Origin: Peptococcaceae bacterium
Lineage (GTDB): Bacteria; Bacillota; Peptococcia; DRI-13; PHAD01
Length of the DNA: 44,675 nucleotides
Direction of reading: 5' to 3'
NCBI GenBank assembly: GCA_024655825.1
Contig: JANLFJ010000024.1
Coordinates: forward strand, 1 to 44,675
In this document: positions 27,259-36,634 of the stretch, piece after piece
Numbering within the stretch: position 1 is the stretch's first letter
Layout of the letters: every line of letters begins with the position of its first letter
Program-made: the position numbers and the translations under genes
Notes under the pieces: model-generated
Told to the model about the DNA's origin: nothing
Databases searched by the model: none
The model's input: the letters and a program-made list of their open reading frames with translations, nothing else

Positions 27259-28046
27259 GGCCCCTCCTCCTGCAATAGTTTCGACCAATCAGAAATGGGG
27301 ACCGGCAGGTACCATGCAAAGAGTTTGGTTTTGGTCGGCTCAAGGAGTTTCTGCGAGAGCCACTTGCCGCGGCGTTGGAGGTCGTCCTCGTTGGGTGTCG
27401 TATCGCGAAGAAGCACCCCGACGATCAGCAACTCTTTGCCCTCGGATGCGAGGAAACGCCCGACCGCCTGCTCATATAAAGTCCGAAAGGGCTCGTTCGT
27501 GCAACGGGCGCAGAGCCACTGGAGTAGCGTCCGCTGGATATCCAAAAAAGCCGCGCACTTTTCGAGCTGCCACGCCATCCCGCTGCCGCCGTTCATTACG
27601 TCTGGCGGTGTATTTAGATCGGATGATGTTTTTACCTCACCGAACACGAGCAACACCACATCGTCATGTTTACTAAAGCCCACGAGGTCGGCTCCTGGCA
27701 GGCTAGCCCGCGGCGTACGCCGGTCTCGAACTGTGTTCCATGGCCAATGAATATCAAGTTCAGAATCAGTCTTGAGGATGCACTCGGCTAAGGCTTCCCC
27801 GATCTCCCATCCTTGAAACTCGGGAACTACCTGCAGTAAGCGCTCGACAAACTCAGTCGCCATGCCCGTGGTGGCCAGAGCCCGTAAGTCTGCTTCGAAT
27901 CCCAAATCCGAATCATATACCCGAGGTTTCACAACCTCCTGCAAGTATTTTGCGAAACGCTTGGCATCGTCGACATGCCGTCCACACCAGGAGATGTTGC
28001 CGTGACTCCCGGAGTAACAGGTGATTGAGCCGAGAGCAGTACCCAT
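27255..28046 (-). CDS. PD-(D/E)XK nuclease-like protein (HamA/DUF1837-like)
   Basis: A 263-aa protein. The core GADLVGFSK...LLVFGEVKTSSD gives the D...E-x-K catalytic set (Asp120, Glu137, Lys139), with an upstream Glu in WEIGEALAEC. This is the layout of the PD-(D/E)XK fold in Hachiman HamA (DUF1837). ATG 28046 overlaps the hsdM stop (TGATG), with GGAGG 11 nt upstream. The longer TTG start lies on that ribosome site. The helicase follows with an ATGA overlap, so the pair is co-translated. It should cut or degrade DNA when released by its helicase partner. That role is inferred from gene pairing. Confidence 0.72.
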   Translation of the reverse strand: MGTALGSITCYSGSHGNISWCGRHVDDAKRFAKYLQEVVKPRVYDSDLGFEADLRALATTGMATEFVERLLQVVPEFQGWEIGEALAECILKTDSELDIHWPWNTVRDRRTPRASLPGADLVGFSKHDDVVLLVFGEVKTSSDLNTPPDVMNGGSGMAWQLEKCAAFLDIQRTLLQWLCARCTNEPFRTLYEQAVGRFLASEGKELLIVGVLLRDTTPNEDDLQRRGKWLSQKLLEPTKTKLFAWYLPVPISDWSKLLQEEGP

Positions 28047-30112
28047 CACTTGCCTGTCCTCCAAATTAACTTCTCGAGTCCCTTGGTATTGAGACTCCCA
28101 CTGATGATTTTCTCCAACAACCCCTTAGCCTCCTTCTCCACCGCCAGCAGGTCGGCGCGGATTTCTTCCAGCGGCCGCAGGGCCTTTGGCTTGTAAAAGT
28201 ATCGGTTGAAGTTGATCTCGTAGCCCACCTTGACGCTGGCCGGGTCGTACCAGGCATCCGGCGCGTAGGGCAGCACCTCGCGGCGCAGGAAGGTCTCGAT
28301 GGCCTTGCGCTGGTCTTCCGGGCTCGGCAAGTAGCCCGGTTGATGGCATGCCGGGCACTCGAGGAACGGGATCTGCTCGCTGTCGCGAAGTTCCGTGTCA
28401 GGCTCGTATTCCACCACGCGCGGTTTGCTACCGATGACAACCTCAAACAGCCCGCGCAGCGGGTCAGGCGCCGTGCCGGGTTTGTGGATTTTATTGATGA
28501 CCGGCGGTGCGTCGTCGGCACGTTCAGCCGTTTCCCGAAGCGCTTTGATCTCCTTAGGAGTGTAGGCGCGCTCGGGGTCGATACCTTTCAAGCGCAGGGG
28601 GCGCTCCACCGTCACCTTCCAGTAGCCGAAGGCCGCGTTGGGGAAGATCTTGGACTGCGCGGTCTCCTCGAATTTGAGGAAGGTATCGAGGATGCGGCGG
28701 ATGTCCTCTTCGGACAGCTCGCAGTTCTTCTTGCCCAGGTTCTTGCGCAGGGGCTTGTACCACTGCGTGGCATCGATGAGCTGCACGCGGCCTTTGCGGT
28801 GCTCGGGCTTCCTGTTCGTGAGCACCCAGACGTAGGTGGCGATGCCGGTGTTGTAGAACATGTTGAGCGGCAGGGCGACGATCGCCTCGAGCCAGTCGTT
28901 CTCGATGATCCAGCGGCGAATGTTGCTCTCGCCCTGGCCGGCGTCCCCCGTAAACAGCGACGAGCCGTTGTGCACCTCAGCGATGCGACTGCCGAGCGGG
29001 GTGTCGTGCTTCATCTTGGAGAGCATGTTCACCAGGAACAGCATCTGCCCGTCGCTGGTGCGGGTGATCAGCGAAAGCTCCTCGCCCCGTTGCTGCACGA
29101 CAAATCGTGGGTCCTTGATGCCAGCCTTGCCGCCCATGCGTTCCAGGTCGCTCTTCCAACTCTTCCCGTAGGGCGGATTGGAGAGCATGAAGTCGAAGGT
29201 GCGGCCGGGGAAGGCGTCGTTGGATAGGGTCGAATGCTCTGGTCCGCCCACGATGTTGTCGGCGGCATCGCCCTCGCCCTTGAGCAAAAGGTCGGCTTTG
29301 CAGATGGCGTAGGTCTCGGCGTTGATCTCCTGGCCGAAAAGGTGCACCGAGACCTGCTTGCCGCGTTCTTTCGCCAGTTGCAACAGGGTTTCCTCGGCCA
29401 CCGTGAGCATCCCGCCGGTGCCGCAGGCACCGTCGTAGAGCAGGTACGTGCCGGATTCGATCCTGTCGGCGATCGGCTCGAAGATCAGGCGGGCCATCAG
29501 CCTCACGGCGTCACGCGGGGTCCAGTGCTCGCCGGCTTCTTCGTTGTTTTCCTCGTTGAATCGGCGCACCAGTTCCTCGAAAATGGTGCCCATGGCGTGG
29601 TTATCGAGGCCGGGCAGCCGGACGGTGCCGTCGCTGCCCCGCACAGGGTAAGGACTCAGGTTGATGGACGGGTCGAGGAACTTCTCGATGAGCGTGCCCA
29701 GGGCGTCGGCTTTGGCCAGGCGGGGGATTTGGTTGCGGAACTCAAAGTTGTCGATGATCTCCTGCACGTTGGGCGAGAAGCCATCGAGGTAGGCGCGAAA
29801 ATCCGCCTCGAGTTGCTGGCGGCTGGCACGCGCCTTGAAGTCGCGTAGCGTGAAGGGAGAGGTGTTGTAGAAGGCTTGACCAGCGGCCTGTCGCAGAGCA
29901 GCGTCTTGGTGTACGATCCCCGCTTTGTCGAGCGAAGCTTTCATGTTGATCACGGACTGCTTGGTGGGCTCCAATACCGCATCTAGTCGGCGGATTACGG
30001 TCATCGGGAGAATGACATCGCGGTACTTGCCGCGCACGTAGAGGTCGCGCAACACGTCGTCGGCGATGCCCCAAATGAAATTGGTGATCCAGGTCAGTTG
30101 GCCGTTTTCCAT
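28046..30112 (-). CDS. hsdM: type I restriction enzyme, M (DNA adenine methyltransferase) subunit
   Basis: A 688-aa N6-adenine methyltransferase that modifies the HsdS target and forms the core for HsdR. The N-terminal HsdM helical domain includes [31 protein letters not shown]. The SAM motif is [11 protein letters not shown] and the catalytic motif LSNPPYG. The protein is longer than many HsdM (about 500-550 aa) because of a C-terminal segment with [10 protein letters not shown] and a helical end. ATG 30112 follows GGAGGAAAG. It is the first gene of the six-gene operon and overlaps the next start. No clear promoter is visible in the 500 nt upstream, which contain a piece of another hsdM. Confidence 0.95.
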   Translation of the reverse strand: MENGQLTWITNFIWGIADDVLRDLYVRGKYRDVILPMTVIRRLDAVLEPTKQSVINMKASLDKAGIVHQDAALRQAAGQAFYNTSPFTLRDFKARASRQQLEADFRAYLDGFSPNVQEIIDNFEFRNQIPRLAKADALGTLIEKFLDPSINLSPYPVRGSDGTVRLPGLDNHAMGTIFEELVRRFNEENNEEAGEHWTPRDAVRLMARLIFEPIADRIESGTYLLYDGACGTGGMLTVAEETLLQLAKERGKQVSVHLFGQEINAETYAICKADLLLKGEGDAADNIVGGPEHSTLSNDAFPGRTFDFMLSNPPYGKSWKSDLERMGGKAGIKDPRFVVQQRGEELSLITRTSDGQMLFLVNMLSKMKHDTPLGSRIAEVHNGSSLFTGDAGQGESNIRRWIIENDWLEAIVALPLNMFYNTGIATYVWVLTNRKPEHRKGRVQLIDATQWYKPLRKNLGKKNCELSEEDIRRILDTFLKFEETAQSKIFPNAAFGYWKVTVERPLRLKGIDPERAYTPKEIKALRETAERADDAPPVINKIHKPGTAPDPLRGLFEVVIGSKPRVVEYEPDTELRDSEQIPFLECPACHQPGYLPSPEDQRKAIETFLRREVLPYAPDAWYDPASVKVGYEINFNRYFYKPKALRPLEEIRADLLAVEKEAKGLLEKIISGSLNTKGLEKLIWRTGK

Positions 30113-30150
30113 GTTAAACTTTCCTCCACAAAGGTTGCATGCTTTACTAG

Positions 30151-30285
30151 TGGCGGCGGCACGCCGTATTTCCAGCGCTTATCCTCCTGTTGTCGCTCCC
30201 CGCCCCACTCCTTCATGTTAAAGGACGGATTGGAAGCGTCCGAGAAATATTTCAAAAAGAACAGCCTCAGGATAAACCGAAAGTT
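30151..30285 (-). pseudogene. fragment of a second hsdM (motif IV region)
   Basis: Directly upstream of the intact hsdM, a 45-codon minus-strand frame reads [19 protein letters not shown] then RWKYGVPP, the conserved region at and after motif IV of another HsdM lineage ([13 protein letters not shown]...RWKYGVPP). NPPF has become NPSF (one C to T change), and the flanks are out of frame or absent. It belongs to a different sub-family from the intact HsdM, whose motif is NPPYGKSWK. It is probably the left scar of a replaced restriction locus. Confidence 0.7.
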
Positions 30286-30538
30286 TTACGAAACAGCGGG
30301 TTTTTAAATGTTCAAACCGTAAAGACGCATACTGCCGCAACTGCCTTTTTTTGTTTTATTCGCCAATCACCGCCATTTTTCCTGCCGAACCCCTCACAGC
30401 GTCAATTATCTCTTCTTCCCCATTTTCTCAGCTGGTGTTAGCGCTCGTCACGGGGCAGGCGGCTTCCCTTCGCCCGCATCTTTTCCATTGTTCGAGCTTC
30501 TTTTTCTATCGAAATAGTACCCGATATGCCAGCAAGTT

Positions 30539-30567
30539 CTCATGCCGCTCGTGTTGAGCGGCATGAG
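30539..30567. repeat. perfect 12-bp inverted repeat near attR
   Basis: CTCATGCCGCTC (30539-30550) pairs with 30556-30567 across a 5-nt loop. Neither strand has a T-run directly after it, so it is not a standard terminator. It lies about 75 bp inside the right end of the element and may be a recombination, regulatory or protein-binding site. Confidence 0.6.
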
Positions 30568-30619
30568 AAAAAGGCCGCAAACCTCATTTAAAAACCACTA
30601 CCTCGAAGGCTTGTCCACT

Positions 30620-30645
30620 GTTTCTTGGGTAGACACGACCCTGTG
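30620..30645 (-). other. right attachment junction (attR)
   Basis: The element arm (minus strand, CAGGGTCGTGTCTACC) ends at 30643. The core TG at 30644-30645 is followed by host ATPase sequence. The arm mirrors the left arm with 21 of 24 positions identical. Confidence 0.85.
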
Positions 30646-30924
30646 CGGCGCCGTCCCATCGATAATTGCCGCACCTACGGCTGGCACCGCAATGGCGTCC
30701 AGTGAATCATTATCTGAGGAGCAATAAAAGAACTCCACATCATAGCCCCTGTCCACCAAGTCCAAGCCGGTATTTTTCATAAACGTGGACTTCCCTGTTC
30801 CCGGACCTCCTTTAATAATGAACACTCTTTTTGCTTCCGGTCCTATAATGTGTTCAAAAAATGAAAAAAACCCCTCCGATGTGTTGTTGCCGGGGAATGC
30901 CCTTCTGACCCTGCCTTTTCTCAA
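30644..30924 (-). pseudogene. 5' part of the interrupted P-loop ATPase gene
   Basis: This encodes the first ~94 residues of the split ATPase: FFSFFEHIIGPEAKR, then the P-loop IIKGGPGTGKSTFMKN, and YCSSDNDSLDAI, ending at DGTAPH. After the junction the reading frame runs 14 further codons into the element to a stop at 30598. TTG at 30924 is the likely start, with AAAGGAG 10 nt upstream; the longer open frame lies on that ribosome site. Excision of the element would join it in frame to 13523-14366. A truncated protein holding only the first P-loop could still be made. Confidence 0.85.
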
Positions 30925-31035
30925 CTCCCGCCATCTCCTTTCGATGTTCAAAGAAGTTAAATCAATTCTTAATACCAGATTATGCGGAATAAACCTTTCT
31001 AGTTACATAAAACAAGGCAATTGAAAGGCGGGAAC

Positions 31036-31068
31036 AAAATAAAAACAGCTCTTCACAATTATGAGCTG
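31036..31068 (-). terminator. terminator of the HD-GYP gene
   Basis: On the minus strand CAGCTC (31063-31068) pairs with GAGCTG (31046-31051) and is followed by TTTTTATTTTG. It lies 28 nt downstream of the stop. Confidence 0.75.
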
Positions 31069-31095
31069 CTGATCGTCCGGTTCATTTGTTCCGGT

Positions 31096-31671
31096 TTACA
31101 GCCTGGACTGCCTGCGAAGTATCCTCATGAGAGCCAAAACAACCTCATGGTCGTAACCAGGCCTGTACAGTTCCTTGATAATATCCTGCATTTTCAAGGG
31201 AGGACGATAAGGACGCTGCGTGCTCATGGCGTCAAACACGTCGGCAACAGCCACAATCCTGGCAGGGATAGATATCTCGTCACCCTTCAAGTTATATGGG
31301 TACCCCGAACCGTTGAGCCTCTCGTGGTGGAGGCTGATCCCTTCGAAAACCTGTGCAGGCAGATCAGACCAGTTAATATTAATAAACCTTGTTCCCAGCT
31401 GGGGATGGTAACAAATCATATAACGTTCCTTTTCGGCAAGTTTTCCCGGATAATTAATCATCTCCGGCATGAACACCTTTCCGACGTCGTGCAGCAGGCC
31501 GGATAAAGCAACATAAGAAACCTCCGGTTTTTTAAAACCCAGTTCTAGGGCAATGAGCTCGCACAGTTTTCCGACTCGAATGCTGTGTTCCCAAGTGCCG
31601 GAGTCGCACTTTTTCATTATTTCCTGCAGAAAATTCCTTAATAACTGCTCCTGCATATTTCGGCTCAGCAT
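31096..31671 (-). CDS. HD-GYP domain phosphodiesterase-like protein
   Basis: A 191-aa protein consisting almost entirely of one HD-GYP domain, the type that hydrolyses cyclic di-GMP. The metal-binding LLHDVGK and the signature HHERLNGSGYP are intact, as is RIVAVADVFDAMSTQRPYR. No sensor or membrane region is present, so it may be a stand-alone enzyme or act with a separate partner. ATG 31671 is chosen because GGAGG lies 5 nt upstream; the frame is open for 17 further codons. It has its own terminator. Substrate assignment is from the family. Confidence 0.88.
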   Translation of the reverse strand: MLSRNMQEQLLRNFLQEIMKKCDSGTWEHSIRVGKLCELIALELGFKKPEVSYVALSGLLHDVGKVFMPEMINYPGKLAEKERYMICYHPQLGTRFININWSDLPAQVFEGISLHHERLNGSGYPYNLKGDEISIPARIVAVADVFDAMSTQRPYRPPLKMQDIIKELYRPGYDHEVVLALMRILRRQSRL

Positions 31672-31895
31672 AACTCCCTCCACCGTTCTGCATTCCATAT
31701 CTAGTGTATGATTAAGGAACACTCACTAAATATATTACTATATATTGTCACTTTTTGCAAACTATTAGGGAAAAAATCCTTTATGCAAAAGGAATTTTGT
31801 AAGCTTTTCAGGTTTTTTGATTCAGTTTTTAGTTTTTTTGATGTAAAATTATGAATATGATTTCCATGACAAACCTTTTAGTTGGAGGGATAACA

Positions 31896-33461
31896 ATGTC
31901 TGTAGAAAAACTAATACGGATAAAAGACCGTGTTAATTTCAACCTGCCGGTGCCCAGGCTTATCGAACTTTCCTTGGCATGCAAAGAAGGGAAACTTACG
32001 GATACCGGAGCTCTCAGCGTAAACACTGGAAAATACACAGGTCGCTCACCAGGAGACAAATTTTTTGTGGAAGAACCAACCAGCATTAGCGAAATCAACT
32101 GGGGCCCTGTCAACCAGCCCCTGCCGGAACATTGTTTCCGAAAACTCTATCAGGATGTTGTTTCCTACCTTGAAAACAAAGAGCTTTTTGTCTTTGATGG
32201 GTTTGCGGGTTCCGACCCCCGCTGCCGGCTTCGCATACGTGTTATCAATGAACTGGCCTGGCAAAATCTTTTCATCCGCCAGCTCCTTATCCGCCCTTCC
32301 GCCAGCGAACAGGCCTCTTTCCGGGCCGATTACCACATAATTTGCGCTCCCGGTTTCAAAACAGACCCTGCCGTACACGGCACCAATTCCGAAGCGGTTA
32401 TCTGCTTCAACCTTCAAGAAAAAATCATAATTATTGCTGCCACTTCTTATGCAGGTGAAATTAAAAAATCCGTGTTTACCCTCATCAATTACATCCTGCC
32501 TAAAATGAATATCCTTTCCATGCACTGTTCGGCCAATATTGGAAATAACGAAGACGTCGCCCTGTTTTTCGGCCTCTCCGGCACGGGAAAAACCTCCCTT
32601 TCCGCCGACCCCGGCAGACGGCTGATCGGGGACGATGAACACGCCTGGTCCAGGCATGGCATTTTTAATATTGAAGGCGGCTGCTATGCCAAGTGCATCG
32701 GTTTAAACGCCGCCGACGAACCGCAAATTTGGAATGCCATTCGCTTCGGAACGGTACTGGAAAACGTTGTTGTTGACGAAACATCCCGCACAGCCGATTA
32801 CAGCTCCAGGGTAATCACTGAAAACACACGGGCAGGATACCCCATTGAATACATCCCGGACCCCGTTATCCCGGGAATAGCCGGTCATCCGCAGACAATT
32901 TTTTTCCTTACCGCCGACGCTTTCGGTATTTTACCGCCAATTGCCCGGCTTAACAGGGAACAGGCCATGTACCATTTTCTCTCCGGTTACACAAGCAAAC
33001 TGGCGGGAACCGAACGGGGGATTGAGGAACCACAGGCAACCTTTTCCGAATGTTTCGGGGCTCCTTTCCTTCCTCTCTCCCCTGTAGTTTATGCCAATCT
33101 CCTCGGTAAAAAACTCGCCGAGCACAAAACAAGGGTATTCTTGGTCAACACCGGCTGGACCGGCGGTCCTTACGGGGTCGGCCAGCGTTTCAGAATAGCT
33201 CACACACGGGCTATTGTTAAGGCCGCGCTGGAAGGGGTTCTTGATAGCGTCCCTTACCGGAAGGACCCGGTTTTTGGTTTCGAAGTGCCGCAGGTCTGCC
33301 CCGGCGTGCCCGAACAAATCCTCACACCTAAACACACCTGGCCCCAGCCATCCGAATACGATGCAAAGGCCCGTGAACTTGCCGCCCGCTTTATCAATAA
33401 TTTCAAGAAATTCAAGGACATCCCGGAAAATATCCTCGCCGCCTCACCTGTTGTTGTTTGA
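31896..33461 (+). CDS. pckA: phosphoenolpyruvate carboxykinase (ATP)
   Basis: A 521-aa cytoplasmic enzyme interconverting oxaloacetate + ATP and phosphoenolpyruvate + CO2 + ADP, for gluconeogenesis or, in some anaerobes, CO2 fixation. NTGKYTGRSPGDKF is the substrate loop, FGLSGTGKTSLSADP the kinase-1a P-loop, and LIGDDEHAW the kinase-2 metal site. Length fits the ATP-specific family (about 520-540 aa). ATG 31896 follows GGAGG at 7 nt; a longer in-frame start is not supported. The gene stands alone between the HD-GYP gene and tRNA-Leu. Confidence 0.95.
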   Translation: MSVEKLIRIKDRVNFNLPVPRLIELSLACKEGKLTDTGALSVNTGKYTGRSPGDKFFVEEPTSISEINWGPVNQPLPEHCFRKLYQDVVSYLENKELFVFDGFAGSDPRCRLRIRVINELAWQNLFIRQLLIRPSASEQASFRADYHIICAPGFKTDPAVHGTNSEAVICFNLQEKIIIIAATSYAGEIKKSVFTLINYILPKMNILSMHCSANIGNNEDVALFFGLSGTGKTSLSADPGRRLIGDDEHAWSRHGIFNIEGGCYAKCIGLNAADEPQIWNAIRFGTVLENVVVDETSRTADYSSRVITENTRAGYPIEYIPDPVIPGIAGHPQTIFFLTADAFGILPPIARLNREQAMYHFLSGYTSKLAGTERGIEEPQATFSECFGAPFLPLSPVVYANLLGKKLAEHKTRVFLVNTGWTGGPYGVGQRFRIAHTRAIVKAALEGVLDSVPYRKDPVFGFEVPQVCPGVPEQILTPKHTWPQPSEYDAKARELAARFINNFKKFKDIPENILAASPVVV

Positions 33462-33512
33462 CCTTCCTCGCTTCTTTCCGGAACCGCGGAACACAAACCG
33501 CGGAACTGCGCC

Positions 33513-33541
33513 TTGACATAAACTATTGCCCGTGTTAATAT
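33513..33541 (+). promoter_or_regulatory. promoter of tRNA-Leu
   Basis: TTGACA (33513-33518) and TAATAT (33536-33541) are exactly 17 bp apart, and the tRNA begins 28 nt downstream. It is a near-consensus sigma-A promoter. Confidence 0.85.
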
Positions 33542-33569
33542 ATAACTTGCTCGATTTTCTAACAAAGGA

Positions 33570-33654
33570 GCGGAAGTGCTGGAATTGGCAGACAGGCACG
33601 TTTGAGGGGCGTGTGTCGAAAGGCGTGCGGGTTCAAGTCCCGCCTTCCGCACCA
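33570..33654 (+). tRNA. tRNA-Leu, anticodon GAG
   Basis: An 85-nt class-II tRNA. The acceptor stem GCGGAAG pairs with CTTCCGC, the T-arm is GCGGGTTCAAGTCCCGC, and there is a long variable arm. The anticodon loop TTGAGGG has GAG at 33604-33606. The 3' CCA is encoded. A T-rich hairpin follows as terminator. Confidence 0.95.
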
Positions 33655-33673
33655 AATTCCTTGTATTATCAAG

Positions 33674-33715
33674 CTTTGTGGGTTTTCGATTAGGAAAACG
33701 CGCAAGGCTTTTTTT
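33674..33715 (+). terminator. terminator of tRNA-Leu
   Basis: A 14-position stem with G-U pairs and one mismatch (33674-33687 with 33694-33707) is followed by CTTTTTTTC, 20 nt after the tRNA end. Confidence 0.75.
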
Positions 33716-33896
33716 CATGTTGAGGTTTGTATAATGAAATGGGAAGCAATTCCTGGCTATAGAGTATATTACAGCTTCACTGAAAACGGCCAAAACAAAA
33801 CTGCTGCATCAATACCTCAGCAGTTTCGTACGGCGTATGGTTACAAGTTCTATCTTTTTAGTATAAAAACAAGGCTGACGAGGTTTCTCGAAATAA

Positions 33897-34313
33897 TTAC
33901 TCCCCAATTATTTTTACCAGGACCCTTTTCCTCCGCCTACCGTCAAATTCCCCGTAAAAAATTTGCTCCCAGGGGCCGAAATCAAGCCGCCCGCCTGTTA
34001 CAGCCACCACGACCTCCCGGCCCATGACCGAACGTTTGAGGTGCGCATCGGCATTGTCTTCATACCCGTTGTGGCGGTACTGGGAATGAGGTTTTTCCGG
34101 AGCCAGCTTCTCCAGCCATTCCTCGAAATCCTGGTGAAGGCCGGTTTCATCATCGTTTATAAAAACGCTGGCCGTGATATGCATGGCGTTGCAGAGCAGC
34201 AGGCCTTCCCGGATACCGCTTTCCTTCAAGCATTTTTCAACCAGGGGCGTGATATTCAGGAATTCCCGCCTTTTTTTTGTTTCAAACCACAGTTCTTTGC
34301 GGTAGTGTTTCAC
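33897..34313 (-). CDS. YjbQ-family protein (UPF0047)
   Basis: A 138-aa small cytoplasmic protein. The signatures are [25 protein letters not shown]...[13 protein letters not shown] and [18 protein letters not shown], with the His and Asp residues of the proposed active site. GTG at 34313 is the preferred start because GGGAGG lies 8 nt upstream, and it gives the usual family length of about 135-140. Family members have thiamine-phosphate synthase-like activity in a few cases, but the physiological role is unknown. It is downstream of groEL, beyond that operon's terminator. Confidence 0.85.
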   Translation of the reverse strand: MKHYRKELWFETKKRREFLNITPLVEKCLKESGIREGLLLCNAMHITASVFINDDETGLHQDFEEWLEKLAPEKPHSQYRHNGYEDNADAHLKRSVMGREVVVAVTGGRLDFGPWEQIFYGEFDGRRRKRVLVKIIGE

Positions 34314-34371
34314 AAAAACAACCTCCCTTTTCATAACCATATCTGCGTAGCAATGACCGCCAAAGTTGAAC

Positions 34372-34412
34372 AAAAAAAGCCTGAGGCAATGCGCTGAACG
34401 GCAGCCTCAGGC
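34372..34412 (-). terminator. terminator of groES-groEL
   Basis: On the minus strand GCCTGAGGC (34404-34412) pairs with GCCTCAGGC (34379-34387), followed by TTTTTTTG. Confidence 0.9.
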
Positions 34413-34423
34413 TTTTAGTTGCC

Positions 34424-36052
<1,629 letters not shown>

Positions 36053-36089
36053 TCACCGTATAGCAAGATACTCTAAATCATCAAAGTGG

Positions 36090-36377
36090 TTAAATAAGGA
36101 CGGCCAGGACCTCGCTTTCTTTCATTATATAATACTTTTTCCCGTCCAGCTTGATTTCTGTGCCGGCATATGTGGAGAAAATTACACGATCTCCCGTTTT
36201 AATCTCCATGGGAATACGCTGGCCCTTGTCGTTAACCGCTCCCGGTCCAACAGCCAGGACTTTTCCTTCCTGGGGTTTTTCCTTTGCCGTATCCGGGATA
36301 ATGACCCCGCCAGGACTGACAGTGTCTTTTTCCAGGGGCTCAACTAAAATCCTGTCAGCAAGTGGTTTAACATTCAT
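36090..36377 (-). CDS. groS: 10-kDa co-chaperonin GroES
   Basis: A 95-aa co-chaperonin that caps GroEL. The family signature near the N-terminus is PLADRILVEPLEKDTVSPGG, with GIV-type mobile-loop residues replaced by GGVIIPDTAKEKPQEG. The region GDRVIFSTYAGTEIK is conserved. ATG 36377 has a GGGAGGTG site. It is first in the operon, with CIRCE 26 nt upstream of its start codon. Confidence 0.97.
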   Translation of the reverse strand: MNVKPLADRILVEPLEKDTVSPGGVIIPDTAKEKPQEGKVLAVGPGAVNDKGQRIPMEIKTGDRVIFSTYAGTEIKLDGKKYYIMKESEVLAVLI

Positions 36378-36402
36378 CAGTATTCACCTCCCGTTGGTTT
36401 TG

Positions 36403-36429
36403 TTAGCACTCTATCGTAGTGAGTGCTAA
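36403..36429 (-). promoter_or_regulatory. CIRCE operator (HrcA site)
   Basis: A perfect TTAGCACTC-N9-GAGTGCTAA inverted repeat sits between the promoter and the groES ribosome site. It is the binding site of the HrcA repressor. Confidence 0.97.
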
Positions 36430-36440
36430 TATCTAATTGC

Positions 36441-36470
36441 ATTATATTTACCGCGCAGTACTGCATTCAA
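36441..36470 (-). promoter_or_regulatory. sigma-A promoter of groES-groEL
   Basis: On the minus strand TTGAAT (36465-36470) and TATAAT (36441-36446) are separated by 18 bp. The start site would be about 5 nt upstream of CIRCE, so HrcA binding would block transcription. Confidence 0.8.
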
Positions 36471-36634
36471 GGGATAAAAATTTGAAAAATGCCGTGGGGT
36501 GCTAAATTAATCATGATTATCGCAAACTAGCTTATAATATCTTATCCGGACGCATGCTTTCTCGCTTATGCAGGGAAATTTTAACTCCTATTATTATTTA
36601 TTTCCCAGTAAATTGACAATTATGCCTTAAAAAC

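Larger units (their letters stand above)
14367..30645. mobile_element. 16.28-kb serine-recombinase integrative element carrying a defence island
   Basis: The element runs from the left 2-bp core (TG at 14367-14368) to the right core (TG at 30644-30645), one copy of which belongs to the target. Its ends are inverted arms: 14369-14392 on plus and 30620-30643 on minus agree at 21 of 24 positions, sharing GTCGTGTCTACC and AGAAAC. It has interrupted a P-loop ATPase gene whose two halves rejoin in frame when the element is removed. The large serine recombinase gene is immediately inside the left end. Cargo: small coupled ORF, MNT-HEPN pair, six-gene restriction/helicase/ATPase operon and two remnants of an older type I system. 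The cargo from about 17370 to 30112 is visibly richer in G+C than the flanks. Confidence 0.9.

Noticed and set aside
33484-33507. CCGCGG-N8-CCGCGG hairpin after pckA as a terminator
   Set aside because: No T-run follows, so it is at best a weak or rho-dependent end.
33602-34027. Plus-strand ORF starting inside tRNA-Leu
   Set aside because: It begins in the tRNA, crosses its terminator and ends antisense to the YjbQ-family gene. No family features.
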